DNA of 64,000 bases from Acidimangrovimonas pyrenivorans (GTDB lineage Bacteria; Pseudomonadota; Alphaproteobacteria; Rhodobacterales; Rhodobacteraceae). The notes below the pieces were generated by a model. The model made no database searches. It worked only from the letters and a program-made list of their open reading frames with translations, and was not told the origin of the DNA. Shown piece after piece: positions 18,104 through 26,069 of this stretch. Both the position numbers and the translations under genes were made by a program. The stretch covers positions 248,001 through 312,000 of the forward strand of contig NZ_JBHRSK010000004.1 of the NCBI RefSeq assembly GCF_042643245.1, given 5' to 3'. How positions within the stretch are numbered: position 1 is the first letter of the stretch; every line of letters starts with the position of its first letter.

Positions 18104-18131
18104 GCCGGCTTACTGGGGGCCGGCTTACTGG
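18104..18131. repeat. 13-bp tandem direct repeat over the end of the binding-protein gene
   Basis: GCCGGCTTACTGG occurs at 18104-18116 and again at 18119-18131. The second copy contains the stop codon of the solute-binding protein. It looks like a small slippage duplication without obvious function. Confidence 0.6.
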
Positions 18132-18958
18132 CCGACCTGGTCGGCCCAGGGGCGGCCGCCGAACCAGTAGTCGTGACGCTCCTTGAGCCAGCCGTCATTG
18201 GTCCGCAGCAGGATCCAGTTGTCGAAGAAGTTGAGCGCGTCCGGATCGCCCTTGCGCACGGCGAAGGCTTCGGACGACGCGTCCATCAGCTCCTGCGTCG
18301 GGGCGAAGACCACCTTGGGGTTGTCGTAGATGGTGAAGGCCGGCAGCGGCTGCGACGACAGCATGATGTTGGCATTGCCGTTCAGCACTTCCTGCACGAC
18401 CTGGTTCTGGTCGTCGAACAGCCGGACGACGGCCTTGGGAAAACGCTTCTTGACGTAGTCGCAGGGCGCCCCGCCGCGGCGGCAGGAGAAGGTGATGTCG
18501 GGCGCGTTGTAGTCGTCGGGCCATTTCAGGTCCTTCGAGTTCTTGATATTTGCCATCGCGCCCAGCGAGCTGTGGGCATAGGGCGTGGTGAAGTTGACCG
18601 TCAGGTTGCGCGACGGGGTGATCGACATGCCGCCGATGATGACGTCGAACTTGCCGGCGATCAGGGCGGGGATGATGCCGTCCCAGGCGGTCGGCACGAA
18701 TTCGACCTTCACGCCCATGTCCTCGGCCACCTTGGTGGCGACGTCGACCTCGAAGCCGATCAGGTTGCCGTTGATGTCGCGCATCGCCCAGGGCACGAAG
18801 GTCGACAGCCCGACCTTGAGCACGCCGCGCTTCTTGATCGTCTCGATCACGCTTTCCTTCGACAGGCCCTGCTGGATGCCCTCGGCATGGCCGGGCTGCG
18901 GGGCGGACAGCCCCAGCGCGGCCACGGCCGCGATCATCAAGGAACGGAATATCTTCAT
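18125..18958 (-). CDS. Periplasmic amino-acid-binding protein of ABC transporter
   Basis: This 277-aa family-3 solute-binding protein has a signal peptide (MKIFRSLMIAAVAALGLSAPQPGHA), GVLKVGLSTFVPWAMRDINGNLIGFEVDVA, and the ligand-site segment DVIIGGMSITPSRNLTVNFTTPY with the conserved Arg that holds the amino-acid carboxylate. It has four cysteine-free ligand loops plus a CRRGGAPC pair that could form a disulfide. The ligand is likely an amino acid or derivative. Because the operon is divergent from the oxygenase cluster, that ligand may be the cluster's substrate (inference). Confidence 0.92.
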   Translation of the reverse strand: MKIFRSLMIAAVAALGLSAPQPGHAEGIQQGLSKESVIETIKKRGVLKVGLSTFVPWAMRDINGNLIGFEVDVATKVAEDMGVKVEFVPTAWDGIIPALIAGKFDVIIGGMSITPSRNLTVNFTTPYAHSSLGAMANIKNSKDLKWPDDYNAPDITFSCRRGGAPCDYVKKRFPKAVVRLFDDQNQVVQEVLNGNANIMLSSQPLPAFTIYDNPKVVFAPTQELMDASSEAFAVRKGDPDALNFFDNWILLRTNDGWLKERHDYWFGGRPWADQVGQ

Positions 18959-19048
18959 CTGTCTCTCCTGTTGGCGGGGTTTGTTATTGCTTGGTCGTTG
19001 AACGGGTTACGGCGGGCACGGGCATGGGGCACGGGCATGGCGGTCGGC

Positions 19049-19942
19049 TCATCGTCGCTGGGCCCGGCGCGCCCGGCGTTCGAGCCAGGCGGCCAGCGTC
19101 GAGAGCGAGCCGGTGAGGACGAGGTAGATCGCCGCGACCGTCAGCCAGACCTCGAAGGTCATGAAGGTATCGGCAATGATGTTGCGGCCCTCGTTGGTCA
19201 GGTCGAATATCGCGATGGTTGAAACGATGGCCGAGCTCTTGATCAGGTTGACCATCGACGAGGTCAGTGGCGGCAGCATCAAGGGCACCGCCTGCGGCAG
19301 CACGACGAGGCGATAGACCTGGGCCTGTTTCAGCCCGACCGAAGAGGCCGCCTCCCATTGCCCGCGCGGCACCGACAGGATGCCGCCGCGGATGATTTCC
19401 GAGATGAAGGAGGCCTCGAAGAAGGCCAGCGCCAGCACCCCGGTCCAGAACCGGTCGATCCCCAGGATCGGGGAAAGAACGAAGTAGAACAGGTACATCT
19501 GGACCAGAAGCGGGGTGTTGCGGATCAGCTCCAGATAGGCGGTGGCCAGCGCGTGGCCGGCATAGGAGCGCGACAGGCGCAGCAGCGCCGTCGCCAGCCC
19601 GATCGCCAGCGACAGCACCATGCCCCAGGCCGTGATCTGCAGCGTCACGAGCAGCCCGCGGATCAGCGGGCCGCGATACCATTCGCCGTCGATTTCACGG
19701 TAGAAGAACTGCGGCACGCGATACCACTGCCAGTTGTAGCCCATCGCCGTGGCGCCGTTGACCACCGCCCAGACCAGCAGCACCAGACCGGCCGCGAACA
19801 GCCCGAGGTCGAGCGTGTTGCGGCGCAGCCGCCGGCGCCGCTCGGCGTGCAGGTAGCGCGCCAGCGCCGCGGCCGGATCTTCCGGCGCCACCAGCGTTTC
19901 GGCCGCCGGTTCGGGCGGCGTTCCGGGGGCGATCACGGTCAT
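19049..19942 (-). CDS. Amino-acid ABC transporter permease (HisQ/GlnP family)
   Basis: This 297-aa permease has an N-terminal cytosolic extension, transmembrane segments from about residue 40, LIRNTPLLVQMYLFYFVL and the EAA loop EAASSVGLKQAQVYRLVVLPQAVPLMLPPL. It is first gene of the leftward importer cluster. The ATG at 19942 begins MTVIAPGTPPEPAAETLV; an in-frame start at 20137 exists but adds a low-complexity Arg-rich stretch, so the start remains uncertain. The 285 bp to the divergent regulator hold the promoters of both operons. Confidence 0.9.
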   Translation of the reverse strand: MTVIAPGTPPEPAAETLVAPEDPAAALARYLHAERRRRLRRNTLDLGLFAAGLVLLVWAVVNGATAMGYNWQWYRVPQFFYREIDGEWYRGPLIRGLLVTLQITAWGMVLSLAIGLATALLRLSRSYAGHALATAYLELIRNTPLLVQMYLFYFVLSPILGIDRFWTGVLALAFFEASFISEIIRGGILSVPRGQWEAASSVGLKQAQVYRLVVLPQAVPLMLPPLTSSMVNLIKSSAIVSTIAIFDLTNEGRNIIADTFMTFEVWLTVAAIYLVLTGSLSTLAAWLERRARRAQRR

Positions 19943-20226
19943 TGCCGCCGCGCCCCGGCCGGGGGATGTGCGCTCTCTCTCACCGCGTTTCCTGCGTTCT
20001 CGCGTCTCACACGAGGAATTGAATAGCCCCGTGTCAGCGCCGTCAACGAAAACGGCGTCGCGCATAGGGCGGCGGCATTCTGTTCGATTAATGGGCGAAA
20101 AGGCGCGGGATGCCCGAATGATGGGCGGGCCGTGCACGTATTGCCGGCGGAATCACCCGCCACTTTCTTGCAAACGCGGGCGCGATGGGCGATTCAGGGT
20201 CGTGGACGGCAGGGAAGGGCGCGGCG

Positions 20227-20823
20227 ATGGAGCAACCGGCGGCGGAGAGGGCGCAGAAGCGCGGGCTCGACCTTCTGGTCGGGCTGGCGGTGCGCAACGA
20301 GCGCAGCATCGCCGGGATGACCCTGTCGGAACTCTCGGCCAAATCCGGCGTCTCGAGCCCGATGATCTCGAAGATCGAGCGCGGCCACGTCTCGGCCTCG
20401 CTGTCGACGCTGAACGCGCTGGCCGGCGCCATCGGGGTGCCGATCATCAACTTCTTCGCCGAGACGGTCGAGATCGGCGAGGTCGCCTTCGTCCGCGCCG
20501 GCGAGGGCGTGACGGTGCGGCGGGCGGGCTCGACCTACGGCCATGTCTACCGCCAGCTCGGCCGCGTCAGCACCGGCCACCTCGATTTCGAGACCTACCT
20601 GATCACCCTCGACCGGCCGGTCGCCGGCACGCCGTTCTTCCAGCATTCCGGCGTCGAACTGCTGCACCTGCTGGAGGGCAGCCTGAGCTACCGCATCGGC
20701 GAGGAGAGCTATGAGCTCGGCCCCGGCGACACGCTGACCTTCGAATCCGAGGCGCCGCACGGTCCGGTGCGGATGACCAGCGCACGGGCGGTGTTCCTGA
20801 CCGTGATCGCGCGGCCGAAATAG
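20227..20823 (+). CDS. XRE-type HTH regulator with C-terminal cupin domain
   Basis: This 198-aa protein has an N-terminal helix-turn-helix (GMTLSELSAKSGVSSPMISKIERGHVSASLSTL, about residues 29-60) and a cupin sensor domain (HLLEGSLSYRIGEESYELGPGDTLTFES). This architecture (PuuR/SutR-like) usually controls catabolism of amino acids, polyamines or small acids. I chose the ATG at 20227, which follows GGGAAGG; the ATG at 20185 has no ribosome site. It lies between the importer and the oxygenase genes and most likely controls both. Confidence 0.9.
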   Translation: MEQPAAERAQKRGLDLLVGLAVRNERSIAGMTLSELSAKSGVSSPMISKIERGHVSASLSTLNALAGAIGVPIINFFAETVEIGEVAFVRAGEGVTVRRAGSTYGHVYRQLGRVSTGHLDFETYLITLDRPVAGTPFFQHSGVELLHLLEGSLSYRIGEESYELGPGDTLTFESEAPHGPVRMTSARAVFLTVIARPK

Positions 20824-20853
20824 CGTCCGGGTGCGCGGTCCCGGGTTTTCAAA

Positions 20854-20899
20854 TTGCCCGGAATTTAACCTTGAAGAAAGTATTTTCCCGGAAGTAAAC
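20854..20899 (+). promoter_or_regulatory. Two direct repeats, 30 bp apart, upstream of the desaturase gene
   Basis: TTGCCCGGAATTTAAC (20854-20869) and TTTCCCGGAAGTAAAC (20884-20899) match at 13 of 16 positions. Their 30-bp spacing is about three helical turns, placing both on one face of the DNA. They end 28 bp before the ATG at 20928. They are candidate sites for the adjacent XRE-cupin regulator. Confidence 0.5.
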
Positions 20900-20927
20900 T
20901 GGCGCCGAGCAACCGGAGACCCGGCCG

Positions 20928-21911
20928 ATGGCCAGTACCGTTCTGACCCCGATCACCCAGGCGCTGGAGGACGGCGCCCTGACCCGGCGCGAGCTGAAGG
21001 CGCTGATGCGGCGCTCGGACGGGCCGGCGCTGTGGCGGTTGGGTGTCTGGATCGTCGCCATCGGCGGAACCGGTTCGCTGGTCTGGGCGGCGATGGGCAC
21101 GGCCTGGGTCTGGCCGGCGATGTTCGTCCACGGCATCCTGATGGTGCATCACTTCGCGCTGCAGCACGAATGCGTCCATTACACCCCGTTCAAGACCCGC
21201 TGGCTGAACGACGTCACCGGCAATATCTGCGGCTTCCTCATCGCCCTGCCGCACCAGTTCTTCCGCTACGAGCATTGCGACCACCACACCCATACCCAGC
21301 TCAAGGGCCAGGACCCCGAGCTGATCGAGTTGCCGATCTCGCTGGGCAAATACCTGTGGTACGTCTCCTCGGTGCCCTATTGGCGCGCCAAGGTGCAGGA
21401 ATTCGCCCGCCATTCGCTGGGCCGGGTGTCCGAGCACGAGAAGGCCTTCCTGCCGAAGGAGGCCTATGGCGCGGTGTTCCGGGAGGCGCGGATCATGCTG
21501 GCGCTCTATGCCGCGATCCTGGTCGCCTGCATCGCCACCGGCTGGTGGGCGCCGTTCTGGTACTGGTGGGGGCCGGTGCTGCTGGGCGAGCCGGTGATGC
21601 GCTGGATCCGCCTGACCGAGCATGTCGGCCGCCCCAACACCCGCGACATGCGCGAGAATACCCGCACCAACCTGATCTCGCGCCCGCTCGCCTTCCTGAG
21701 CTGGAACATGAATTACCACGCCGAGCATCACTATGCCGCCTCGGTTCCCTTCCACGCCCTGCCCAAGCTGCACGAGAAGCTCGACGGCTATGTCCATGTC
21801 GAGCCGCGCGGCTATCTCGGCGCCCATCTCGACATCCTTGCCCAACTCACGGGACGCAAGCCGCGCAGCGACGCGATCGGCGACGGGGCGCGGGGCGGTC
21901 AGGAGGCATGA
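20928..21911 (+). CDS. Membrane fatty-acid-desaturase-fold di-iron enzyme
   Basis: This 327-aa integral membrane protein has the three histidine boxes of the desaturase/hydroxylase family: HECVH, HCDHH and HAEHH. Hydrophobic segments lie near residues 35-75 and 185-210. Such enzymes desaturate or hydroxylate alkyl chains using O2 and electrons from a ferredoxin or cytochrome. The next gene, overlapping by 4 bp, is a Rieske ferredoxin, so a soluble 2Fe-2S donor is likely and the reaction could be hydroxylation as in XylM/AlkB-like enzymes. The substrate is unknown. A reductase gene is not seen. Confidence 0.88.
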   Translation: MASTVLTPITQALEDGALTRRELKALMRRSDGPALWRLGVWIVAIGGTGSLVWAAMGTAWVWPAMFVHGILMVHHFALQHECVHYTPFKTRWLNDVTGNICGFLIALPHQFFRYEHCDHHTHTQLKGQDPELIELPISLGKYLWYVSSVPYWRAKVQEFARHSLGRVSEHEKAFLPKEAYGAVFREARIMLALYAAILVACIATGWWAPFWYWWGPVLLGEPVMRWIRLTEHVGRPNTRDMRENTRTNLISRPLAFLSWNMNYHAEHHYAASVPFHALPKLHEKLDGYVHVEPRGYLGAHLDILAQLTGRKPRSDAIGDGARGGQEA

Positions 21912-22234
21912 CCGCCGCGATGCGCGAGAAGACCTGGACGGACCTGATGGCCGTCGCCGACCTGGAGCCCGGGGACGCGACGCCGGTGACGCTGGGCCGG
22001 CGCGAGCTGGCGGTCTACGACACCGTCGACGGCATCTATGTCAGCTACGCCCGCTGCACCCACGGCGCGGCCAACCTGTGCGACGGCTATTTCGACGGCC
22101 GCCATATCGAATGCCCGCTGCACCAGGGCCTGTTCGACGCCCGCACCGGCCAGCCCAAGGCCGCGCCGGCCCGGCTGCCCTTGCGGATGATCGCGGCACG
22201 GGTGGTCGATGGCCGGGTGCAGGTGTTGATCTGA
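21908..22234 (+). CDS. Rieske-type 2Fe-2S ferredoxin
   Basis: This 108-aa protein has the cluster ligands C50-x-H52 (ARCTHG) and C69-x2-H72 (IECPLHQGLFD), the spacing of ferredoxins that serve ring-hydroxylating dioxygenases. The first box also contains LCDGYFDGRH, typical of NdoA/BphF-like proteins. It overlaps the desaturase stop (ATGA) and is therefore its likely electron donor. No signal peptide; cytosolic. Confidence 0.92.
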   Translation: MTAAMREKTWTDLMAVADLEPGDATPVTLGRRELAVYDTVDGIYVSYARCTHGAANLCDGYFDGRHIECPLHQGLFDARTGQPKAAPARLPLRMIAARVVDGRVQVLI

Positions 22235-22243
22235 GGAGGAGAC

Positions 22244-22831
22244 ATGTCGGCCTGGATCGAGATGATTTCGGACGAGGACGCGGATGCGGATCTGCGCGCC
22301 GCGCTCGACTTGGCGCGGACGCCGCATGGCACCGTCGACAACGTCATGCGGGTGCATTCGCTGCGCCCCAACACGATGCGTGGCCATGTCGTGCTCTACC
22401 GCGCCGCCTTGCATGACGCCGCCAACACCCTGCCGACCTGGCTGCAGGAGACCATCTCGTCCTATGTCTCGTTGCTCAACGACTGCGGCTATTCGCTGGC
22501 CAATCACTGGAAGAATGCCCGCCACCTGATCGGCGACGACGCCCGGGCCGACGCGATCTGGGCGGCGCTCGAGGCGCGGGCGCCGGAACGGGTGTTCGCG
22601 GGCGCCGAGCTGGCCTTGATGCGCTATGCCGAGAAGCTGACCCTGGAGCCGGGCAGGATGGTCGCGGCCGACGTGCAGGCGCTGAAGGCGGCCGGGCTCG
22701 ACGACGGCGCGATTCTCGAAGCCAACCAGATCGTCGGCTATTTCAACTACGTCAATCGTTGCCTGAACGGGCTGGGCGTCAGCACCGCTGGCGATATCGT
22801 GGGCTATTACGCCGAGAACGAAGCCGAATAG
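22244..22831 (+). CDS. Carboxymuconolactone decarboxylase/AhpD-like peroxidase-related protein
   Basis: This 195-aa all-helical AhpD-fold protein carries the core motif SLLNDCGYSLANHW. The usual CxxC is here Cys-Gly-Tyr-Ser, so the resolving cysteine is replaced by Ser and a classical AhpD disulfide reaction is not possible with this pair. Annotation pipelines call relatives peroxidase-related enzyme. GAGGAG lies 7 bp before the ATG at 22244. Sitting between oxygenase genes, it may protect against peroxide released by uncoupled turnover (inference). Confidence 0.82.
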   Translation: MSAWIEMISDEDADADLRAALDLARTPHGTVDNVMRVHSLRPNTMRGHVVLYRAALHDAANTLPTWLQETISSYVSLLNDCGYSLANHWKNARHLIGDDARADAIWAALEARAPERVFAGAELALMRYAEKLTLEPGRMVAADVQALKAAGLDDGAILEANQIVGYFNYVNRCLNGLGVSTAGDIVGYYAENEAE

Positions 22832-22870
22832 GGCCTTGCGCGCGGTTTCTCCTTGAGCGGTTTCCTTGAG

Positions 22871-22884
22871 GGAAATATATTTCC
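22871..22884. promoter_or_regulatory. Perfect 14-bp palindrome upstream of the 2OG oxygenase gene
   Basis: GGAAATATATTTCC is a perfect dyad 25 bp before the ATG at 22910. It is the only AT-rich patch in the cluster. Part of a wider TTTCC-TTGAG-GGAAA arrangement, it is a candidate regulator site or internal promoter element. Confidence 0.45.
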
Positions 22885-22909
22885 TGACAGGACATCACAG
22901 GAGGCCGCC

Positions 22910-23875
22910 ATGTCTTATGCCACAGCCCGCAAGGTCGATGCCGACGTGATCCCGGTGATCGACATCACGCCGTTGCGCGACGGCAGCGACCCCGAGGGCG
23001 TCGCCCGCGCGCTCCATGCCGCCAGCACCGGGCTGGGTTTCATCTATGTCAGCGGTCACGGCATTCCCGACGCGGTGATCGAGGGCGCGCGGGCGGCGGC
23101 CTACGATTTCTTCCATGCCGATCCCGGGCTGAAGGCGACGGTGAAGGTGTCCGAGCGCCATCGCGGCTGGCTCGGCCAGGGCGGGGCGAAGATGCAGGAT
23201 GGCGCCCGGGCCGACCTGAAGGAGAGCTTCATCTGGGGCTGGCAGGACTTCGCCGGCAACACGCCCGAGGACCACCCGCTACGCGGCCGCAACCAATGGC
23301 CCGATTTCCAGCCCGGTCTGGAACCGGCGGCGATGGCCTATTTCGACGCCGCCGACGAAGTCGCCCATCACCTGATGCGCGGCTTCGCCCTCGGCCTCGG
23401 ACTGGCGCCCGACTTCTTCCTGCAAAGCGCCGACCGGCCGCTGTCGCGCGCTTCCTTCGTCTATTACCCGCCGCAGCCGGAAGAGGCCGGGGCCGACCAG
23501 TTCGGCGTCGGTCCGCATACCGATTTCGGCGTCTTGACGGTGCTGTGCCAGGACGATGTCGGCGGGCTCCAGGTCGAGGATGTCAACGGCGACTGGATCG
23601 AGGCGCCGCCGATCCCCGGCACCCTGCTGGTCAATGTCGCCGACCTGCTGTCGCGCTGGACCGACGGCGCCTATACCTCGACGCCGCACCGGGTGGTCAA
23701 CGCCTCGGGGCGCGAGCGGCTGTCGCTGGTGCTGGCCTTCGATCCCAACCCCGAGACGATGATCGACCCGGGCGCCGTCTTCGGCCCGGGCCACGAGGCG
23801 AAGTCGGAACCGATCTATTGCGGCGACTACCTGATCTGGCGCTTCGCCAAGGCCTTCGCCTATCGCAAGGGCTGA
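22910..23875 (+). CDS. 2-oxoglutarate/Fe(II) oxygenase, isopenicillin N synthase family
   Basis: This 321-aa protein has an N-terminal DIOX_N region (VIPVIDITPLRDGSDPEGVARAL) and the 2OG-Fe(II) core with metal ligands in GPHTDFGVLTVL (H-x-D) and TSTPHRVVN (distal H), followed by RLSLVLAF with the Arg-x-Ser that holds 2-oxoglutarate. It should oxidise a small substrate in the cytosol. CAGGAGG lies 6 bp before the ATG at 22910. It follows the AhpD-like gene and is 4 bp before the M29-like gene. Confidence 0.92.
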   Translation: MSYATARKVDADVIPVIDITPLRDGSDPEGVARALHAASTGLGFIYVSGHGIPDAVIEGARAAAYDFFHADPGLKATVKVSERHRGWLGQGGAKMQDGARADLKESFIWGWQDFAGNTPEDHPLRGRNQWPDFQPGLEPAAMAYFDAADEVAHHLMRGFALGLGLAPDFFLQSADRPLSRASFVYYPPQPEEAGADQFGVGPHTDFGVLTVLCQDDVGGLQVEDVNGDWIEAPPIPGTLLVNVADLLSRWTDGAYTSTPHRVVNASGRERLSLVLAFDPNPETMIDPGAVFGPGHEAKSEPIYCGDYLIWRFAKAFAYRKG

Positions 23876-23879
23876 GACG

Positions 23880-24935
23880 ATGGAGGCGGCACGCGAGGCA
23901 TTGGCGCAGGGCGCGCGCAACCTGCTGGTCAATTGCGCCGGGCTGGGCGCGGGCGACGCGGTGGTGATCTGCCACGAGGCGCCCGAGCACGGCTGGTACG
24001 ACGACACGGTGGCCGAGGCGGTGGCGCACGAGGCGCTGCGGCTGGGGCTGACCGTCTCGCTGCGCCCCGCGCCGCCCCCGGGGGAACCCGCGCCGGAGCC
24101 GCTGCGCGCGGCGCTGACCGGCGGCAATGTCATCTATTTCGCCCGTATCGGCGACCAGGGCCGCTTTGCCGAGGCGGCGGCGCCGGGGCGGCAGGTGATG
24201 GTCTATGCCCGCCGCGCGCCCGACCTGGCCTCGGAGTTCGGCCGCGTCGATCACCGGGCGATGGCGGCGCTGAAGGCGGCGGTCGACGCGGTGCTGTTCG
24301 CGGCCGCGGAGATCGAGATCACCTGCCCGCTGGGCACCCGCGTCACCGGCCGGGTGACGGAGCGGGCGGCGGAGGCACCGCCGGCGGACGTCTCGGTCCG
24401 GCGCTTTCCGCTGGGGGTGCCGGCGCCGGTGCCGGCGGCGGGGTTCGAGGGCCGGGTGGTGCTGGCGGGGACGCTGACCTCGACCGGCAACCGCCCCTAC
24501 AGCCCCGCCGTGCTGCCGCTGCCGCGCCCGGTGACGGCCCGTTTCGCCGCGGGGAGGATCACCGGCTTCGAGGGCGCCGACGAGGATGTGGCGGCGGTCG
24601 AGGCCCATTACCGCCACGTCGCCGGCCTGTTCGGGCTCGACCCGTTCACGGTCCATTCCTGGCATGCCGGGCTGCATCCCGGCTGCCGCTATTTCGAGGA
24701 TGACGGGCGCGATTCGGAGCTGTGGTCCAACGCCATCTTTTCCAATCCCAAAGTGCTGCATTTTCACTCATGCGGTCGTGAAGCGCCGGGAGAGGTCTGC
24801 TGGAACGTGATCGACCCGACCGTCACCGTCGACGGCTGCCCGCTCTGGCGTGACGGGCGTTTGTTTCCAAGGAAATTTGCTGCGATTGCACAATGCCTGG
24901 ACGCGTGGCCCGAACTTGATTCGCTGTTCACCTAG
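23880..24935 (+). CDS. M29-peptidase-fold protein (aminopeptidase T / NicX-like), divergent
   Basis: This 351-aa protein resembles the M29 superfamily in layout: ARNLLVNCAGLGAGDAVVICHE at the start, EIEITCPLGTRVTG in the middle, and a C-terminal metal region VHSWHAGLHPGCRYFEDDGRDSELW then HFHSCG. The superfamily contains metallo-aminopeptidases and the Fe(II) ring-cleaving 2,5-dihydroxypyridine dioxygenase NicX. The His-x-Asp that NicX uses near the C-terminus aligns here with a Trp-Asn-Val segment, so activity cannot be assumed. Position at the end of an oxygenase operon favours a catabolic rather than proteolytic role (inference). Confidence 0.7.
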   Translation: MEAAREALAQGARNLLVNCAGLGAGDAVVICHEAPEHGWYDDTVAEAVAHEALRLGLTVSLRPAPPPGEPAPEPLRAALTGGNVIYFARIGDQGRFAEAAAPGRQVMVYARRAPDLASEFGRVDHRAMAALKAAVDAVLFAAAEIEITCPLGTRVTGRVTERAAEAPPADVSVRRFPLGVPAPVPAAGFEGRVVLAGTLTSTGNRPYSPAVLPLPRPVTARFAAGRITGFEGADEDVAAVEAHYRHVAGLFGLDPFTVHSWHAGLHPGCRYFEDDGRDSELWSNAIFSNPKVLHFHSCGREAPGEVCWNVIDPTVTVDGCPLWRDGRLFPRKFAAIAQCLDAWPELDSLFT

Positions 24936-24967
24936 AGCTCAACCGTTCAATCCCCAAACACAAATCT

Positions 24968-24981
24968 TTGATCCAGATCAA
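24968..24981. promoter_or_regulatory. FNR/FnrL box upstream of cyoABCD
   Basis: TTGATCCAGATCAA is a perfect match to the FNR consensus TTGAT-N4-ATCAA. It lies 92 bp before the cyoA start. FnrL is the oxygen-responsive FNR protein of Rhodobacterales; at this distance it could act as activator or repressor depending on the unmapped start site. Confidence 0.85.
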
Positions 24982-24987
24982 GCCTGG

Positions 24988-25017
24988 TGCGACATGTCGC
25001 AGGCTTGCGTTGTCGCA
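24988..25017. promoter_or_regulatory. Two RegA/PrrA-like motifs upstream of cyoABCD
   Basis: TGCGACATGTCGCA (24988-25001) is a perfect 14-bp palindrome, and TGCGTTGTCGCA (25006-25017) repeats the same half-sites with 2 bp less spacing. RegA/PrrA sites are described as GCGNC half-sites facing GNCGC, and RegA is known to control ubiquinol oxidase in purple bacteria. They sit just downstream of the FNR box. Confidence 0.6.
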
Positions 25018-25072
25018 CCCCACGGCGTTGTAAGAACCCCAAATTTTTCCGCTACTTGATGGAGGGAGTCAG

Positions 25073-26053
25073 ATGAGGGGTAACGCAACGCCGGGGATGC
25101 GCCTGCGGCGTCCCGGGCTGCGTAGGGGGGCCGCGCTCTTGCCGTTGGCCGCGGTTACGCTGCTATCGGGATGCGTCGAGGACGGGACCAGTTTCCTGAC
25201 TCCGCACGGCCCTGTCGCTGCGCTGCAGCGCTACCATCTCTGGGAGGTCACGCTGATCTCGATGATCGTGGTGCTGCCGGTGCTGGTCGGGGTGCCGCTG
25301 CTGGCCTGGCGCTATCGCTACGGCAACGCCAAGGCGCGCTACACGCCGGAATGGGACTTCTCGCATACCCTGGAATGGGTGATGTGGGTGGTGCCGGCGC
25401 TGATCGTGCTGGCGCTCGGCGCGCTGCTCTGGATCGACACCCACAAGCTCGACCCCTACCGCCCGATCGCCTCGGCCGAGCCGCCGCTGCGCGTCCAGGT
25501 CGTCGGCCTCGACTGGAAATGGCTGTTCATCTATCCCGACTACCACATCGCCACGGTCGGCCAGATGGCCTTCCCGCAGGATCGCCCGGTCTCGATGCAG
25601 CTGACCACGGACACGGTGATGCAGTCCTTCACTATCCCGGCGCTGGCGGGGCAGATCTACGCCATGCCGGGGATGCAGACCAAGCTGAACTTCAAGGCCG
25701 ACAAGCTGGGCAAGTTCGAGGGCATGAACACCCAGTTCACCGGCGACGGCTTCGACAAGCAGCATTTCACCGCGGTGTCGATGTCGAAGGGCGATTTCGA
25801 CAACTGGGTCAAGAGCGTCCAGGACAAGGGCGTGGCGCTGAACCAGGCCGCCTATGCCAAGCTGTCGGTCAGCTCGACCCCGGCCGAGGTGCGGGCCGAG
25901 TTCGGCACCCAGGCGATGCCGCCGAAAGCCGTGTTCTTCAACAATGTCGCGCCCGGTTTCTACATGGGCATCATGAACCGCTACATGAAGGGCACGACGG
26001 CGAAGTCCGTCGATCAGCCCGGCTCCGTAGCCTACAACGCCGCGCATAGCTGA
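25073..26053 (+). CDS. cyoA: Cytochrome bo-type ubiquinol oxidase subunit II
   Basis: This 326-aa exported lipoprotein has a signal and lipobox LLSGC near residue 33, two transmembrane helices (about 58-80 and 100-120), and a periplasmic cupredoxin domain. The CuA ligands are absent: the region QFTGDGFDKQHFTAVSMS has no Cys pair. That identifies a quinol rather than cytochrome c oxidase. GGAGGGA lies 5 bp before the ATG. First gene of cyoABCD. Confidence 0.95.
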   Translation: MRGNATPGMRLRRPGLRRGAALLPLAAVTLLSGCVEDGTSFLTPHGPVAALQRYHLWEVTLISMIVVLPVLVGVPLLAWRYRYGNAKARYTPEWDFSHTLEWVMWVVPALIVLALGALLWIDTHKLDPYRPIASAEPPLRVQVVGLDWKWLFIYPDYHIATVGQMAFPQDRPVSMQLTTDTVMQSFTIPALAGQIYAMPGMQTKLNFKADKLGKFEGMNTQFTGDGFDKQHFTAVSMSKGDFDNWVKSVQDKGVALNQAAYAKLSVSSTPAEVRAEFGTQAMPPKAVFFNNVAPGFYMGIMNRYMKGTTAKSVDQPGSVAYNAAHS

Positions 26054-26069
26054 GGAGGGGCCGCAGACT

